A stretch of DNA of 64,000 nucleotides from Sporosarcina luteola (GTDB lineage: Bacteria; Bacillota; Bacilli; Bacillales_A; Planococcaceae). The notes beneath the pieces were generated by a model. That model was given only the letters and a program-made list of their open reading frames with translations. It did not search any database and was not told where the DNA came from. Location: NCBI RefSeq assembly GCF_007991495.1, contig NZ_BJYL01000023.1, forward strand, positions 36,527-100,526, given 5' to 3'. The translations under genes and the position numbers were made by a program. The first letter of the stretch is position 1. The number at the start of each line of letters is the position of its first letter. This document shows positions 36,451 through 44,827 of this stretch, piece by piece.

Positions 36451-36490
36451 GACAGAAGGGGCAGTCCATCCCAGACTGCCCCTTTCTGCA
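36450..36490 (+). terminator. Terminator after the dipeptidase gene
   Basis: GGGGCAGTC, loop CATCCCA, GACTGCCCC then TTTCTG. Confidence 0.8.
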
Positions 36491-36563
36491 TGAATAATTG
36501 TCCTCCTTCCTTTTTCCTGTATAATTTTATATAAGAAGAGGTCAGGAAAAGGAGGCCATTCCA

Positions 36564-37265
36564 ATGAAAATCCTTGTCATCGAAGATAATGAAAGTGTCT
36601 CTTCCATGATCGAAATGTTTTTTGAAAAGGAAGGGATTGAAGGGGTATTTGAAAAGAATGGACTTGAGGGGTACGAGCGAGCAATTTCGGAAGTTTGGGA
36701 TTGCTTGATCATCGACTGGATGCTGCCTGGAATGGATGGGGTGGCAATCTGCAGAAAGTTGCGGCAAGCGGATGTTGCGGTCCCAATCATCATGCTAACA
36801 GCAAAGGACAGTGAATCCGATCAGGTGCTGGGCCTTGAGATGGGGGCGGATGATTATGTGACGAAGCCGTTCAGCCCGCTTGCGCTTATGGCGCGCATCA
36901 AAGCAGTTACGAGACGCTATTCTGCCGTAAAGGGGCGGGAGCCGGATGCAACTGTGTTGAAAACGAACCATTTCACCATTAACACAGCGACCCGTGAAGT
37001 GCTGTTGGACGGTAAGCCGATACCGAATCTGACCCCAAAAGAGTTCGATCTGCTCCAGTTTTTCATCCAGCATCCAAAGCAAGTGTTTTCTCGCGAACAA
37101 TTGCTTGACCGGGTGTGGGGCTATGATTTTTACGGCGATGACCGGACGGTGGATGTGCATATTAAACGATTGCGGTCGAAAGTGTCGAAGGCGCAGCAGC
37201 CTTTTTTCCATACCGTTTGGGGCGTCGGCTACCGATTTGACGAAACGGCCGGTGACTCCGAATGA
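36564..37265 (+). CDS. OmpR/PhoB-family response regulator
   Basis: The 233-residue regulator has a receiver domain (acidic pair IEDNES, phospho-aspartate in CLIIDWMLPGMDG, Lys in DDYVTKPFSP) and a winged-helix DNA-binding domain (LTPKEFDLLQFFIQHPKQVF, RTVDVHIKRLRSKV, GVGYRF). AAAAGGAGG precedes the ATG. It overlaps the histidine kinase by 4 bp (ATGA). The stimulus is not evident, and no obvious target gene lies next to it. Confidence 0.95.
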   Translation: MKILVIEDNESVSSMIEMFFEKEGIEGVFEKNGLEGYERAISEVWDCLIIDWMLPGMDGVAICRKLRQADVAVPIIMLTAKDSESDQVLGLEMGADDYVTKPFSPLALMARIKAVTRRYSAVKGREPDATVLKTNHFTINTATREVLLDGKPIPNLTPKEFDLLQFFIQHPKQVFSREQLLDRVWGYDFYGDDRTVDVHIKRLRSKVSKAQQPFFHTVWGVGYRFDETAGDSE

Positions 37266-38671
37266 AAATTAAATATTTCTACCAGCAGTTGGCAAGTCAT
37301 TTCAGCGTCATCATCATTGCATTTTTAATCCTCAGCTTGTTGTTTTCGCATTTTGTCGAGCAGTTCGTCTATGACAATAAAACCGAAGAGCTCGCCTCCT
37401 ACGGAAAATCGATTTTACGTGATATCGAGCAAGTACACGGCAGTTCAAGAAGCACATTGGAATCATATGGGCATGTGCTGGAAGGAAGAGATATCCAGTA
37501 TAGTTTGTTCGATGAAAAATCGACCATCATTTATTCGACAGGGTTGAAATCTCCTTTGATCGAACTCAATGCGGAAGAATGGCGGGCATTGCAAAATGGG
37601 AAAGCGATTACTGTGAAGCAGGAATACAAACGATTCGAACAGGCCGTTACCTACGTCCTGCTTCCCTATTTTCATCGGAATCAGTTCGTCGGCGGTGTTT
37701 TATTGACGTCCCCTATTAAAGGTTCAAGGGAAATCATTTCGCAAATGAACAGTTATTTGATTTACACGACGTTCATTGCGCTAGCCATTGCCCTATTGCT
37801 AAGCGGAATACTGTCGACATTTCACGGCCGACGCATTAAGCGGCTGCGCGCTGCAACTGCGAATGTGGCGCAGGGGGATTATTCTGTAAGGATTCCGACT
37901 GCTGGCATCGATGAGATCGGAGAGCTTGCAGGGGATTTCAACGGAATGGTTGAAAGACTTGCGACATCTGCCGAGGAAATCGAAAATCTTGAAAATCGAC
38001 GCCGACAATTTATGGCGGATGTATCCCATGAACTGCGAACACCGCTCACAACAATCCGCGGCGTCATTGAAGGCTTACGGAATGACATGATTTCGGAATC
38101 GGAGAAAGAGCGTGGCCTTCAGCTCGCGAGCAGTGAAACGATGCGACTCATCCGTCTTGTGAATGAAAACCTCGATTATGAAAAGATCCGTTCCAACCAA
38201 GTGACGCTTGAGAAGCAAAAGATTCAACTAAAGGAATTACTTGAAATCATTCAAGAGCAATTGGAAGACACCGCGTCTGAACGCGGCGACAAGATCATCG
38301 TGGAAGTAGAGGAGGATGTAGCCGTCTTTGCAGATTACGATCGTCTCACCCAAGTGCTCATCAATATCGCGAAAAACAGCATTCAATTCACGGAAAACGG
38401 AACAATCCGCCTGAGTGGATCTTCACGGAATGAAAGCACGATTATTGTGATTGAGGATACAGGCATCGGAATGGATCCCAGCGAGATTGAGAAGATTTGG
38501 AGTCGATTCTACAAGGCGATTGACTCACGGACAACGAATCCATATGGAGAATTCGGATTAGGGTTGTCGATTGTAAAGCAACTTGTCGCCATGCACGGCG
38601 GGACGATTACCGTCGATAGCATGAAAGGGGAAGGGACGAAATTCCGTATTGAGTTGCCGAATGAAAAATAG
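37262..38671 (+). CDS. Sensor histidine kinase
   Basis: A 469-residue membrane kinase: N-terminal helix (about 15-35), extracytoplasmic sensor domain of about 125 residues, second helix (about 165-185), HAMP linker, HisKA with the phospho-acceptor in FMADVSHELRTPLTT, and HATPase_c (NIAKNSIQFTENGTIRL, IEDTGIGMD, GEFGLGLSIVKQL). It is translationally coupled to the response regulator. Sensor sequence gives no ligand clue. Confidence 0.95.
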   Translation: MKIKYFYQQLASHFSVIIIAFLILSLLFSHFVEQFVYDNKTEELASYGKSILRDIEQVHGSSRSTLESYGHVLEGRDIQYSLFDEKSTIIYSTGLKSPLIELNAEEWRALQNGKAITVKQEYKRFEQAVTYVLLPYFHRNQFVGGVLLTSPIKGSREIISQMNSYLIYTTFIALAIALLLSGILSTFHGRRIKRLRAATANVAQGDYSVRIPTAGIDEIGELAGDFNGMVERLATSAEEIENLENRRRQFMADVSHELRTPLTTIRGVIEGLRNDMISESEKERGLQLASSETMRLIRLVNENLDYEKIRSNQVTLEKQKIQLKELLEIIQEQLEDTASERGDKIIVEVEEDVAVFADYDRLTQVLINIAKNSIQFTENGTIRLSGSSRNESTIIVIEDTGIGMDPSEIEKIWSRFYKAIDSRTTNPYGEFGLGLSIVKQLVAMHGGTITVDSMKGEGTKFRIELPNEK

Positions 38672-38785
38672 GAAAGGTCCCAATGCCGCAGCCTCCTCAA
38701 CTCTTACCTATAGTGATACCGATTGTAGTTTGGAAATAGACTATGATACGATGCTATGCAACAATCTTAATTTAGAGGTGTATCT

Positions 38786-39328
38786 ATGAATTTTATCGCT
38801 TGGATAATAGTAGCATGTGAGATCGGATTTTGGGTCGTCATTGCGGCAGGGCTGATCACACGATATATTTTCAATCAAAAACGACTTGGTCTGTTTTTTC
38901 TTGCCCTCACTCCTGTCATTGACTTGGTGTTGCTCGTTGTTACGGCGAATGACTTATACAATGGCGCGACGGCCACTCAAGTTCATGCGCTTGCCGCCAT
39001 TTACCTTGGCGTTTCGATCGCATTTGGTAAAAGTATGATCCGCTGGGCTGATGAACGCTTTGTGTATTATGTCAAAAAACAAGGAACGAAACCGGTACGA
39101 AGAACAGGAATGGCCTATGCAAAACATTCCATGAAAGGCTCCTTTCAGCATGTGCTCGCTTTCATCATCGGCGGCGCGTTCCTCATTATCATGATTTACC
39201 TGATCGATGATCCTTCCAAAACGGAAGCCTTATCGGATATGTTCAAACTTTGGGCACTCATCCTAGGGATCGACTTCGTCATGTCCGTTTCGTATTTCAT
39301 TTGGCCGCGGCCGGAAAAAACAAAATGA
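38786..39328 (+). CDS. Integral membrane protein of unknown function (180 residues)
   Basis: Five hydrophobic segments are evident (IAWIIVACEIGFWVVIAAGL, GLFFLALTPVIDLVLLVV, VHALAAIYLGVSIAFG, VLAFIIGGAFLIIMIYL, LWALILGIDFVMSVSYFIW). A basic loop lies between the third and fourth (FVYYVKKQGTKPVRR). TTAGAGGTG lies before the ATG. The type is common in Bacillales but I cannot assign a role. It has a clean terminator and is probably monocistronic. Confidence 0.8.
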   Translation: MNFIAWIIVACEIGFWVVIAAGLITRYIFNQKRLGLFFLALTPVIDLVLLVVTANDLYNGATATQVHALAAIYLGVSIAFGKSMIRWADERFVYYVKKQGTKPVRRTGMAYAKHSMKGSFQHVLAFIIGGAFLIIMIYLIDDPSKTEALSDMFKLWALILGIDFVMSVSYFIWPRPEKTK

Positions 39329-39339
39329 ATGAACACAAA

Positions 39340-39368
39340 TAGCCGATCATCGACGATCGGCTTTTTAT
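39340..39368 (+). terminator. Terminator after the membrane protein
   Basis: AGCCGATC, loop ATCGAC, GATCGGCT, TTTT. Confidence 0.88.
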
Positions 39369-39390
39369 ACGCATTATTCATTGGAACGGC

Positions 39391-39510
39391 GCATAAAGTT
39401 CGCGAAAAACGCATAAATTCCTGAAATGACGCATAAAGTGGGATTTATGCGTTTTTAGTACGATTTATGCGTAAAGTTTTGGCTTTATGCGTGTCTGGCG
39501 CTTTTTATGC
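39391..39510. repeat. Phased GCATAAA/TTTATGC array with central inversion
   Basis: GCATAAA occurs at 39391, 39411 and 39431, then its reverse complement TTTATGC at 39444, 39464, 39484 and 39504. Every interval within each arm is exactly 20 bp, and most copies are extended by a flanking CG base pair (ACGCATAAA). The two arms meet head-to-head over GTGGGA. Confidence 0.85.
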
Positions 39511-39525
39511 ATATCTTCAAACTGC

Positions 39526-40137
39526 TTACGCTGTAAATGTTTTCGCATACCAATTTGCGGCAGCTGTAACTTCCGTCTGTGTCAACGAATGTCCGTTCAT
39601 TTCCCAGTGGACTTCCGTTTTCGCACCCGCACCCGAAAGCAATTCCTCCAAATCGATCGTCTCCTGCGCAGGACAAATCGGATCATTTTTCCCGGCAGTG
39701 ATGAACACTGGAACCTCGCTTAACTGCGGCAATTCAATTCCACGTCTCGGCACCATCGGATGATGCAAAATCGCACCTTTCAACGAATCTGCATAATGGA
39801 ACAACAAGCTCGCTGCGATATTCGCGCCGTTCGAATAACCGACCGCAACGATATTCGACCTATCAAACCCATGCTCTACCGCAGCTTCATCCAAAAATGC
39901 ATGCAATTCTTTCGTTCGGAAGATCAAATCCTCTTCATCGAATACACCTTCCGCTAGCCGCCTGAAAAATCGAGGCATCCCGTTTTCCAACACATTTCCG
40001 CGAACACTCAATATGGAAGCTTCCGAATCGATCATACTTGCAAGTGGCACCAAGTCTTGCTCCGTTCCACCCGTCCCATGTAATAATAAAAAGGTCGGCT
40101 TTGTCTTGTCGACCCCTTCCTTAAAAATATGCTTCAT
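39526..40137 (-). CDS. mhqD: MhqD-like alpha/beta hydrolase
   Basis: The 203-residue product closely follows B. subtilis MhqD, a hydrolase of the MhqR regulon linked to quinone and azo-compound resistance. Seen: FLLLHGTGGTEQDLVPLA, RGNVLENGMPRFFRRLAEGV, nucleophile elbow VGYSNGANIAASLLFHY, catalytic Asp in AGKNDPICP and His in MNGHSL. The start at 40137 (MKHIFKEG) follows GGGGGAAATTAGG. The gene stands alone behind a near-perfect SigA promoter that overlaps an MhqR-type palindrome. Confidence 0.88.
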   Translation of the reverse strand: MKHIFKEGVDKTKPTFLLLHGTGGTEQDLVPLASMIDSEASILSVRGNVLENGMPRFFRRLAEGVFDEEDLIFRTKELHAFLDEAAVEHGFDRSNIVAVGYSNGANIAASLLFHYADSLKGAILHHPMVPRRGIELPQLSEVPVFITAGKNDPICPAQETIDLEELLSGAGAKTEVHWEMNGHSLTQTEVTAAANWYAKTFTA

Positions 40138-40178
40138 CCTAATTTCCCCCTTCATTTCCCGTATCTTCAACACGAATT

Positions 40179-40225
40179 TATCTTGAATTCGAGATAATTA
40201 TAACAAAGCAAATCTCCACTGTCAA
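40179..40225 (-). promoter_or_regulatory. Consensus promoter with MhqR-type operator
   Basis: The minus strand has TTGACA (40220-40225), 17 bp, TATAAT (40197-40202), a perfect SigA promoter. Immediately downstream TATCTCGAATTCAAGATA (40179-40196) matches the MhqR box TATCTCGAATTCGAGATA with one change. Operator placement over the start site implies repression. Confidence 0.82.
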
Positions 40226-40247
40226 AAGAGATGGTTTTAAGAACAGA

Positions 40248-41444
40248 TCACTCAAAGTTCGAACAACGCCAATAATGATAAGCAATTGCATCGGACATGA
40301 AAGCGAGCCCTCTGCTTTCTACTTGCAGAATCGGCCGCCATCTATCCCCCCTACCTTTTACCAAATAAATTTCATGGTGGGGTGCCGGATCAAAATAGCC
40401 CGCCATATCGAAAGTTCCTTGCCTTTTAAAGACAGCAGTCACCTCGTAATCAATCGATGGAGCCGCAGCCAAAGGATTGCCGACGGAATGTGTAAGATAA
40501 AAGCCGCTTTCACCTTTTTTATGATCCGTCCTTTTCAACGAGATGCCATCTGCGGATGCTTTCGCCTGTTCCCTGAAACGCTTCAGATGGTCATAGGCGA
40601 TGGAAGGTCCGACCTCCTTCGTGAATGTCAACGGTTCCCCTTTCTCATCATAAGCAAGCACGATATTGACGCGTGTCCGGAATCCTTCCCCATTCGGATC
40701 AAAATCCCGGTTATCCCCTTTAAAGAAATGATTCAGCGACAGCGGATTCGGGTTTCTTACCCATTCGTCAGCAAGGAATGTTGTATAACGAAGTTTCCAT
40801 TGGTCGACGGTTTCCGGTTCCTGAATACGCTCATTCATTGGCTGAAGAATCTTGCTTAACGTACCGACCAACTTGACCGTAGTGAAGGTCTCGATAGCAG
40901 TTTCGGATTGCGAAGTGGCGGGGTTCAAAGCTCCAAAAACATTGGAAAGTACCGACTTCATTGATGCCATTCGTTCACCTGATTTGCGCAACGAGCGTCT
41001 AGATCGGATCAAATAGACATACGGCTTGTCCACGTCAATATTTCGGTCGATGTACCGATTCGTATCGACTGTTTCAATAAATTCCCCATCCCGATAAATG
41101 TCGTATGCTTCAACGTCCTTAATTTTCTCCCAAGACAGTGCAATTTGGGTCTTTGCGACAATTGTCGTCATAACGAGCGATTGCAATGGATTTTCGATAT
41201 TCTTTTCCTCCGCGAAAGCCGAGGTTTGCAAGGCAATCACGTCAACGACTTGATTGTTTTCGACCCGCTCAATGAAATAATGATAAAGCTTGCCACTCTT
41301 GAATTCATCGTCTTGGAATTCCGGAACCGACCCTTCATATAAATGCTTGCCATCTTTATATACATTGTAAAAACCCCCAACATCATTCCATGTGAATGAA
41401 ATCTGATCGGGCTGATGTGTCACTGTTTTAATTTCAAAAAGCAT
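40248..41444 (-). CDS. FnIII-like domain protein, probable DUF3238
   Basis: A 398-residue protein without signal peptide. Two fibronectin-III-like repeats come first (ISFTWNDVGGFYNVYKDGKH and IALSWEKIKDVEAYDIYRDG), then a basic linker (LIRSRRSLRKSGERM). The C-terminal half ends with FDPAPHHEIYLVKGRGDRWR and WRPILQVESRGLAFMSD, resembling the DUF3238 proteins of Bacillales. The assignment is from memory of that family and is moderate. GAGAGGAGG lies before the ATG at 41444. Function unknown. Confidence 0.7.
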   Translation of the reverse strand: MLFEIKTVTHQPDQISFTWNDVGGFYNVYKDGKHLYEGSVPEFQDDEFKSGKLYHYFIERVENNQVVDVIALQTSAFAEEKNIENPLQSLVMTTIVAKTQIALSWEKIKDVEAYDIYRDGEFIETVDTNRYIDRNIDVDKPYVYLIRSRRSLRKSGERMASMKSVLSNVFGALNPATSQSETAIETFTTVKLVGTLSKILQPMNERIQEPETVDQWKLRYTTFLADEWVRNPNPLSLNHFFKGDNRDFDPNGEGFRTRVNIVLAYDEKGEPLTFTKEVGPSIAYDHLKRFREQAKASADGISLKRTDHKKGESGFYLTHSVGNPLAAAPSIDYEVTAVFKRQGTFDMAGYFDPAPHHEIYLVKGRGDRWRPILQVESRGLAFMSDAIAYHYWRCSNFE

Positions 41445-41582
41445 TTGGAACGCCTCCTCTCTTCTATTTTGGAGCATTTTCACTCCCCCTAAACATCGCA
41501 CGTCTTTTTATAAGACAATGCCCTTGTGATGAAAGAGCGAAACCTTGAGGGCAAGGATAACTCGAGCAAAATCCAACTAACT

Positions 41583-41625
41583 AAAAAAGCCCGCTTCGGA
41601 TGTATTAGTCCGAAGCGAGTTTTTC
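41583..41625 (-). terminator. Terminator after the ABC-F gene
   Basis: On the minus strand CTCGCTTCGGA, loop, TCCGAAGCGGG then CTTTTTT. Confidence 0.85.
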
Positions 41626-43284
41626 CTACCTCAACTCTCTCAATTTCCTATTCAGCTCGTTGAAGGTCCTATCCAGTTCAGCGTATTCCTTAGTCCCCGG
41701 CCTAACCATACTCAACTTCCCCAATACCGCCTGCAATTCGGTTTCTACACGCATTCGTTCTTCTCCAGTGGTCGCTTCCTGCGGCTCGTCTTTCCGCTCT
41801 TCCCATTCTTTCAGCGTCAAAGGCAACTTCTGAACACTTTCTTTGTCAAAAATGAGGATTCCATCCGCCATTCTTTCAGTAAAATAGCGATCATGCGAAG
41901 CGAACAGCAGCGTTCCGGGAAAAGTCGACAATGTCTTCTCCAACTGTTCCCTTGAAGGCAAATCCAAATGATTCGTCGGTTCATCGAGCAGCAGTACATC
42001 CGTCCCCTCCCGTATGAATTGCATCAACTTCACCTTCACACGCTCACCTTGGCTCAATTCTCCAAGCGGCAACTGCCAATGTTTCTCGTTAAAACCGAGG
42101 TTCGTCAACTGGATTCGGATCAATCCCTGTTCCTCAAACGTTTCGGCATCAAAATAATCGGCCAGTGTTACGTCTTCCGGCAAATCCAACACCGCCTGGC
42201 TCATATACCCAATCGACATGCCTTTCGTCAACCAAAGCTCCCCGTCAAAATCTTCCTGTCCCATCATCATTCGGAACAACGTCGATTTCCCACTGCCGTT
42301 CGCACCGACCAGCGCAATCCTTTCGCCCGCCTGGACAGTGAAAGACACATTGGAGAATAGTTTTCGCCCATTAAACGCTTTGCCTACTTCCTTTAGTTCT
42401 AACACACGATGCCCTTTTTTCCGTTTGCCCTTCACATCGAATTCGACAACGAGCTCATCTTCCGGCCTCTCGATCCGATCTTTTTCAAGCTCTGCCTCAA
42501 GCCGAGTGCGCTTCGAACGGATTTGCACATCCTTTTTCTTTGCCTTCATCCGCCAATATTCTTTCGCTCCACCCTTTTTCGTAGACTCCCTATGCGCCTT
42601 CTCCGACCACTCTCCAAGCTGTGCGATCTGCCCTTCCACCATTTCTATTTTCCGTTGTTGTTGAATAAAATGCTTTTCCTGGATTTCCCGCTGCATTTCT
42701 TTCTGCTCGCGATACGCCGAATAATTGCCCTCATATACCGTCAGTTTTCGATGCTCAATTTCATAAACAAAATCTGCCGTTCGATCAATGAAATGCCGAT
42801 CATGCGAGACGATCAAATAGGTCGCTTCCCCTTCATTGATGGCTCTCACCAATTCATCCAAACTTTCCGAGTCCAAATGATTCGTCGGTTCGTCCAATAA
42901 AATGACATCGCTCTTCGAAGTCAATGCCGCCGAAAGACGCATTTTCATCCGCTCGCCTCCACTGGCTGATGCATAGGTCGCTCGTTTCGGCACATTCCAC
43001 TTCGAGCGGTATAAAGCCGTTTCCGTCAGCTCCCAATCGACATCTCCTTCATGCACCTGCTCCTGCTTAAAATAGGTGATGGCAGGTCTTTTCCCTATCC
43101 AATCAACCCCACCCGCAGTTGGCGTCAACTCGCCTGCAAGTAACGACAGCAACGTCGACTTCCCCGCTCCATTCGCGCCTACTATCGCAACACACGCACC
43201 TTCAGGAAGCTCTGCTGAAATCTTATCCAAAATGACCGTTTCTCCGATCGAATATGACAAATTGCGAATTTTACCTACTAACAT
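41626..43284 (-). CDS. VmlR-like ABC-F ribosome-protection protein
   Basis: A 552-residue soluble ABC protein with two nucleotide-binding domains (GANGAGKSTLLSLLAGE and GANGSGKSTLFRMMMGQ, each followed by SGGER- or SQGER-type signature and LLDEPTNHLD). The charged interdomain linker contains LGEWSEKAHRESTKK and a helical arm. This architecture and linker closely follow B. subtilis VmlR, which displaces lincosamides, streptogramin A and pleuromutilins from the ribosome. The start at 43284 has GGGAGG seven bases upstream. An attenuator-type leader precedes it, as is usual for inducible members. Drug specificity is not provable from sequence. Confidence 0.85.
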   Translation of the reverse strand: MLVGKIRNLSYSIGETVILDKISAELPEGACVAIVGANGAGKSTLLSLLAGELTPTAGGVDWIGKRPAITYFKQEQVHEGDVDWELTETALYRSKWNVPKRATYASASGGERMKMRLSAALTSKSDVILLDEPTNHLDSESLDELVRAINEGEATYLIVSHDRHFIDRTADFVYEIEHRKLTVYEGNYSAYREQKEMQREIQEKHFIQQQRKIEMVEGQIAQLGEWSEKAHRESTKKGGAKEYWRMKAKKKDVQIRSKRTRLEAELEKDRIERPEDELVVEFDVKGKRKKGHRVLELKEVGKAFNGRKLFSNVSFTVQAGERIALVGANGSGKSTLFRMMMGQEDFDGELWLTKGMSIGYMSQAVLDLPEDVTLADYFDAETFEEQGLIRIQLTNLGFNEKHWQLPLGELSQGERVKVKLMQFIREGTDVLLLDEPTNHLDLPSREQLEKTLSTFPGTLLFASHDRYFTERMADGILIFDKESVQKLPLTLKEWEERKDEPQEATTGEERMRVETELQAVLGKLSMVRPGTKEYAELDRTFNELNRKLRELR

Positions 43285-43470
43285 AGTCATTCCTCCCTTA
43301 TTCTGGAGGGCATAAAAAAACCCCTCCGCATCATAACGGAAGGATCAGTAAGAACTATCCAATTTCAACATACCTCAAAAAGCCCCCTGCAATTGGGGTT
43401 GCAAAAATACGTTCATTTGAGGAATTGACGTAAAAATGGACAGACTAATCCTGTTTTCCGTTTGAATCAA
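43285..43470 (-). promoter_or_regulatory. Attenuator leader of the ABC-F gene
   Basis: Promoter TTGATT (43465-43470), 17 bp, TAGTCT (43442-43447). The leader then has a GC hairpin (CCCC/GGGG near 43383-43396) and a possible 8-codon ORF (43345-43371, MLKLDSSY). A terminator follows (CCTTCCG 43337-43343 with CGGAGGGG 43321-43328, T7), then CCCTCC (43305-43310), which pairs with the Shine-Dalgarno GGGAGG (43292-43297). The terminator arm GGAGGG can instead pair with CCCTCC, freeing the ribosome-binding site. This explains most of the gap to the next gene. Confidence 0.72.
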
Positions 43471-43549
43471 ACATTCATTTCGCGGAAATTCAAGATTAAT
43501 TAATCATCGCCCACACGTCAGTCCTTTCCTCTCAAGTAAAGTAAGTATA

Positions 43550-43774
43550 CTATTCCGCCTTCGTCTTTGCCACAAAAACTGCCGATATTTTTCGTCCCGT
43601 CATTAATGAAACAGGGACGATAACGATAAGAACAACGATAATAGAGATGATATCCTTTACTGAAGTCGAAGATAAAAACTGATTAGAAATCCATTGAAAT
43701 GCTTTGAAATAAACCCAGAATGCTAAAACCGAAAAAATGATCGATAACCCATACACCCTTTTAACCGCGCTCAC
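43550..43774 (-). CDS. Small two-helix membrane protein
   Basis: A 74-residue protein with two hydrophobic helices (GLSIIFSVLAFWVYFKAF and IISIIVVLIVIVPVSLM) and a basic C-terminus. It starts at a GTG with GGGGGAG well placed, one base after the stop of the phosphatase gene, so the two are an operon. Function unknown. Confidence 0.68.
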   Translation of the reverse strand: MSAVKRVYGLSIIFSVLAFWVYFKAFQWISNQFLSSTSVKDIISIIVVLIVIVPVSLMTGRKISAVFVAKTKAE

Positions 43775-43775
43775 T

Positions 43776-44336
43776 TTATGCTCCCCCTATTTCCACATCA
43801 TCCTTCCAAACCCGTTCCACTGACGTTTTAGCATCCCTTACATGAACGCGATAAACATCCGGATTCGTCAATGCCTGCCATTCCTCAAATCCGATTCGTT
43901 CGTCGTAAGACCTTAACAGCAACGACATCAAATTGCCATGCGTCACTAAAACAGCCTTCGATCCATCCGGCAGTTCATCTACCACCTTCCGCACGCGTTC
44001 CATCGCCTCGTGCGTCGACTCCCCGCCTTCATATTTCAGATGGACATCCAAAAATGAATCCTCCAATTTAAGCAGCCAGTCGTCAAAATTATGCGAGCTC
44101 AACGTGCGCTCTGCAAGTCTGCTATCTTCTTCATAATAAAACCCTTTCAAATCAGCAATCGGCTCAGCAGTCATCCTCGCTCGAACGAAAGGGCTTGTCA
44201 CAATACGATCCACTTCGACGTCCTTGAAAAAAGACGCCAACTTTTCGGCCTGCATAACCCCTTCAGCAGTCAAATCTGCATTCGGATCCTGTCCTTCGGC
44301 TGAACAATGCCGCACAACGTAAATCGTCTTTTCCAT
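43776..44336 (-). CDS. Histidine phosphatase (phosphoglycerate mutase-like)
   Basis: The 186-residue product has the catalytic RH motif near its start (IYVVRHCSAEG; the usual glycine is a cysteine here), RIVTSPFVRARMTAEPIA, the acid-base region, and the second histidine in VLVTHGNLMSLLL. It belongs to the broad-specificity histidine phosphatases; the substrate is unknown. The ATG at 44336 (MEKTIYV) follows GGAGGTG. It is the first gene of a two-gene unit with the small membrane protein. Confidence 0.88.
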   Translation of the reverse strand: MEKTIYVVRHCSAEGQDPNADLTAEGVMQAEKLASFFKDVEVDRIVTSPFVRARMTAEPIADLKGFYYEEDSRLAERTLSSHNFDDWLLKLEDSFLDVHLKYEGGESTHEAMERVRKVVDELPDGSKAVLVTHGNLMSLLLRSYDERIGFEEWQALTNPDVYRVHVRDAKTSVERVWKDDVEIGGA

Positions 44337-44458
44337 TCTAAACACCTCCAATTCTATTTTTCCCTTGCTAGATTAAAGGAAACATTTTGATAGTTATTGC
44401 AATAGTAGCATAATAACTCCATTCAGTGGAAACCTAATTCAATCAGGAGGTGGAGAAC

Positions 44459-44650
44459 ATGAATGAACCGAAAAAACTTACCGAAGCAGGCACCGATATT
44501 GAAGAAGTGAAACGTCAGAACGCCAATTCCGGGTTAAGCTATAACGAAGTAAAAGAAATCATTGCACGTTCAGGTGGAAAAGGGACTGCCCAATTTAGCG
44601 ACACGGATCCTGAACAAGTGAAGAAGAGCATTCATCCGACCGGCGAATAA
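44459..44650 (+). CDS. Small spore-type hydrophilic protein (gamma-SASP-like)
   Basis: A 63-residue charged protein. It has two related segments, TEAGTDIEEVKRQNANSG and TAQFSDTDPEQVKKS, that recall the repeat of gamma-type small acid-soluble spore proteins (TEFASETDxQQVRxQN). Those proteins are degraded as amino-acid stores at germination. The similarity is short, so the call is tentative. AGGAGG lies eight bases before the ATG. Confidence 0.5.
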   Translation: MNEPKKLTEAGTDIEEVKRQNANSGLSYNEVKEIIARSGGKGTAQFSDTDPEQVKKSIHPTGE

Positions 44651-44711
44651 AGGATGTTGTAGCGGAGTATCCGGGTGGGTCAAAGGTCATAAAATGACAA
44701 TATAACTCGGG

Positions 44712-44744
44712 AAATGATCGATATATGGCGAGAAATGATCGATA
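44712..44744. repeat. Phased AAATGATCGATA repeat (two copies)
   Basis: AAATGATCGATA occurs at 44712 and 44733, 21 bp apart, the spacers being TATGGCGAG-like. It lies between the SASP-like gene and the next terminator. Confidence 0.65.
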
Positions 44745-44775
44745 AATTTCCAATGCCGTTTCGTGCTAGGAGATA

Positions 44776-44826
44776 AAACGAAAAAAACAGGTTCCCGGCC
44801 AACTTATTGTTGAGGGGAACCTGTAT
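44776..44826 (-). terminator. Terminator after the alpha/beta hydrolase
   Basis: On the minus strand ACAGGTTCCC, loop of about 20, GGGAACCTGT then T6. Confidence 0.88.
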
Positions 44827-44827
44827 T

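Noticed and set aside
39391..39510. CRISPR array
   Set aside because: The repeated unit is only 7-9 bp and the copies switch orientation midway; there is no cas gene nearby. CRISPR repeats are 23 bp or longer in one orientation.
43375..43416. 13-codon ORF (MNVFLQPQLQGAF) in the ABC-F leader
   Set aside because: No ribosome-binding site precedes it. It may be translated weakly, but the sequence gives no support beyond an ATG and a stop.
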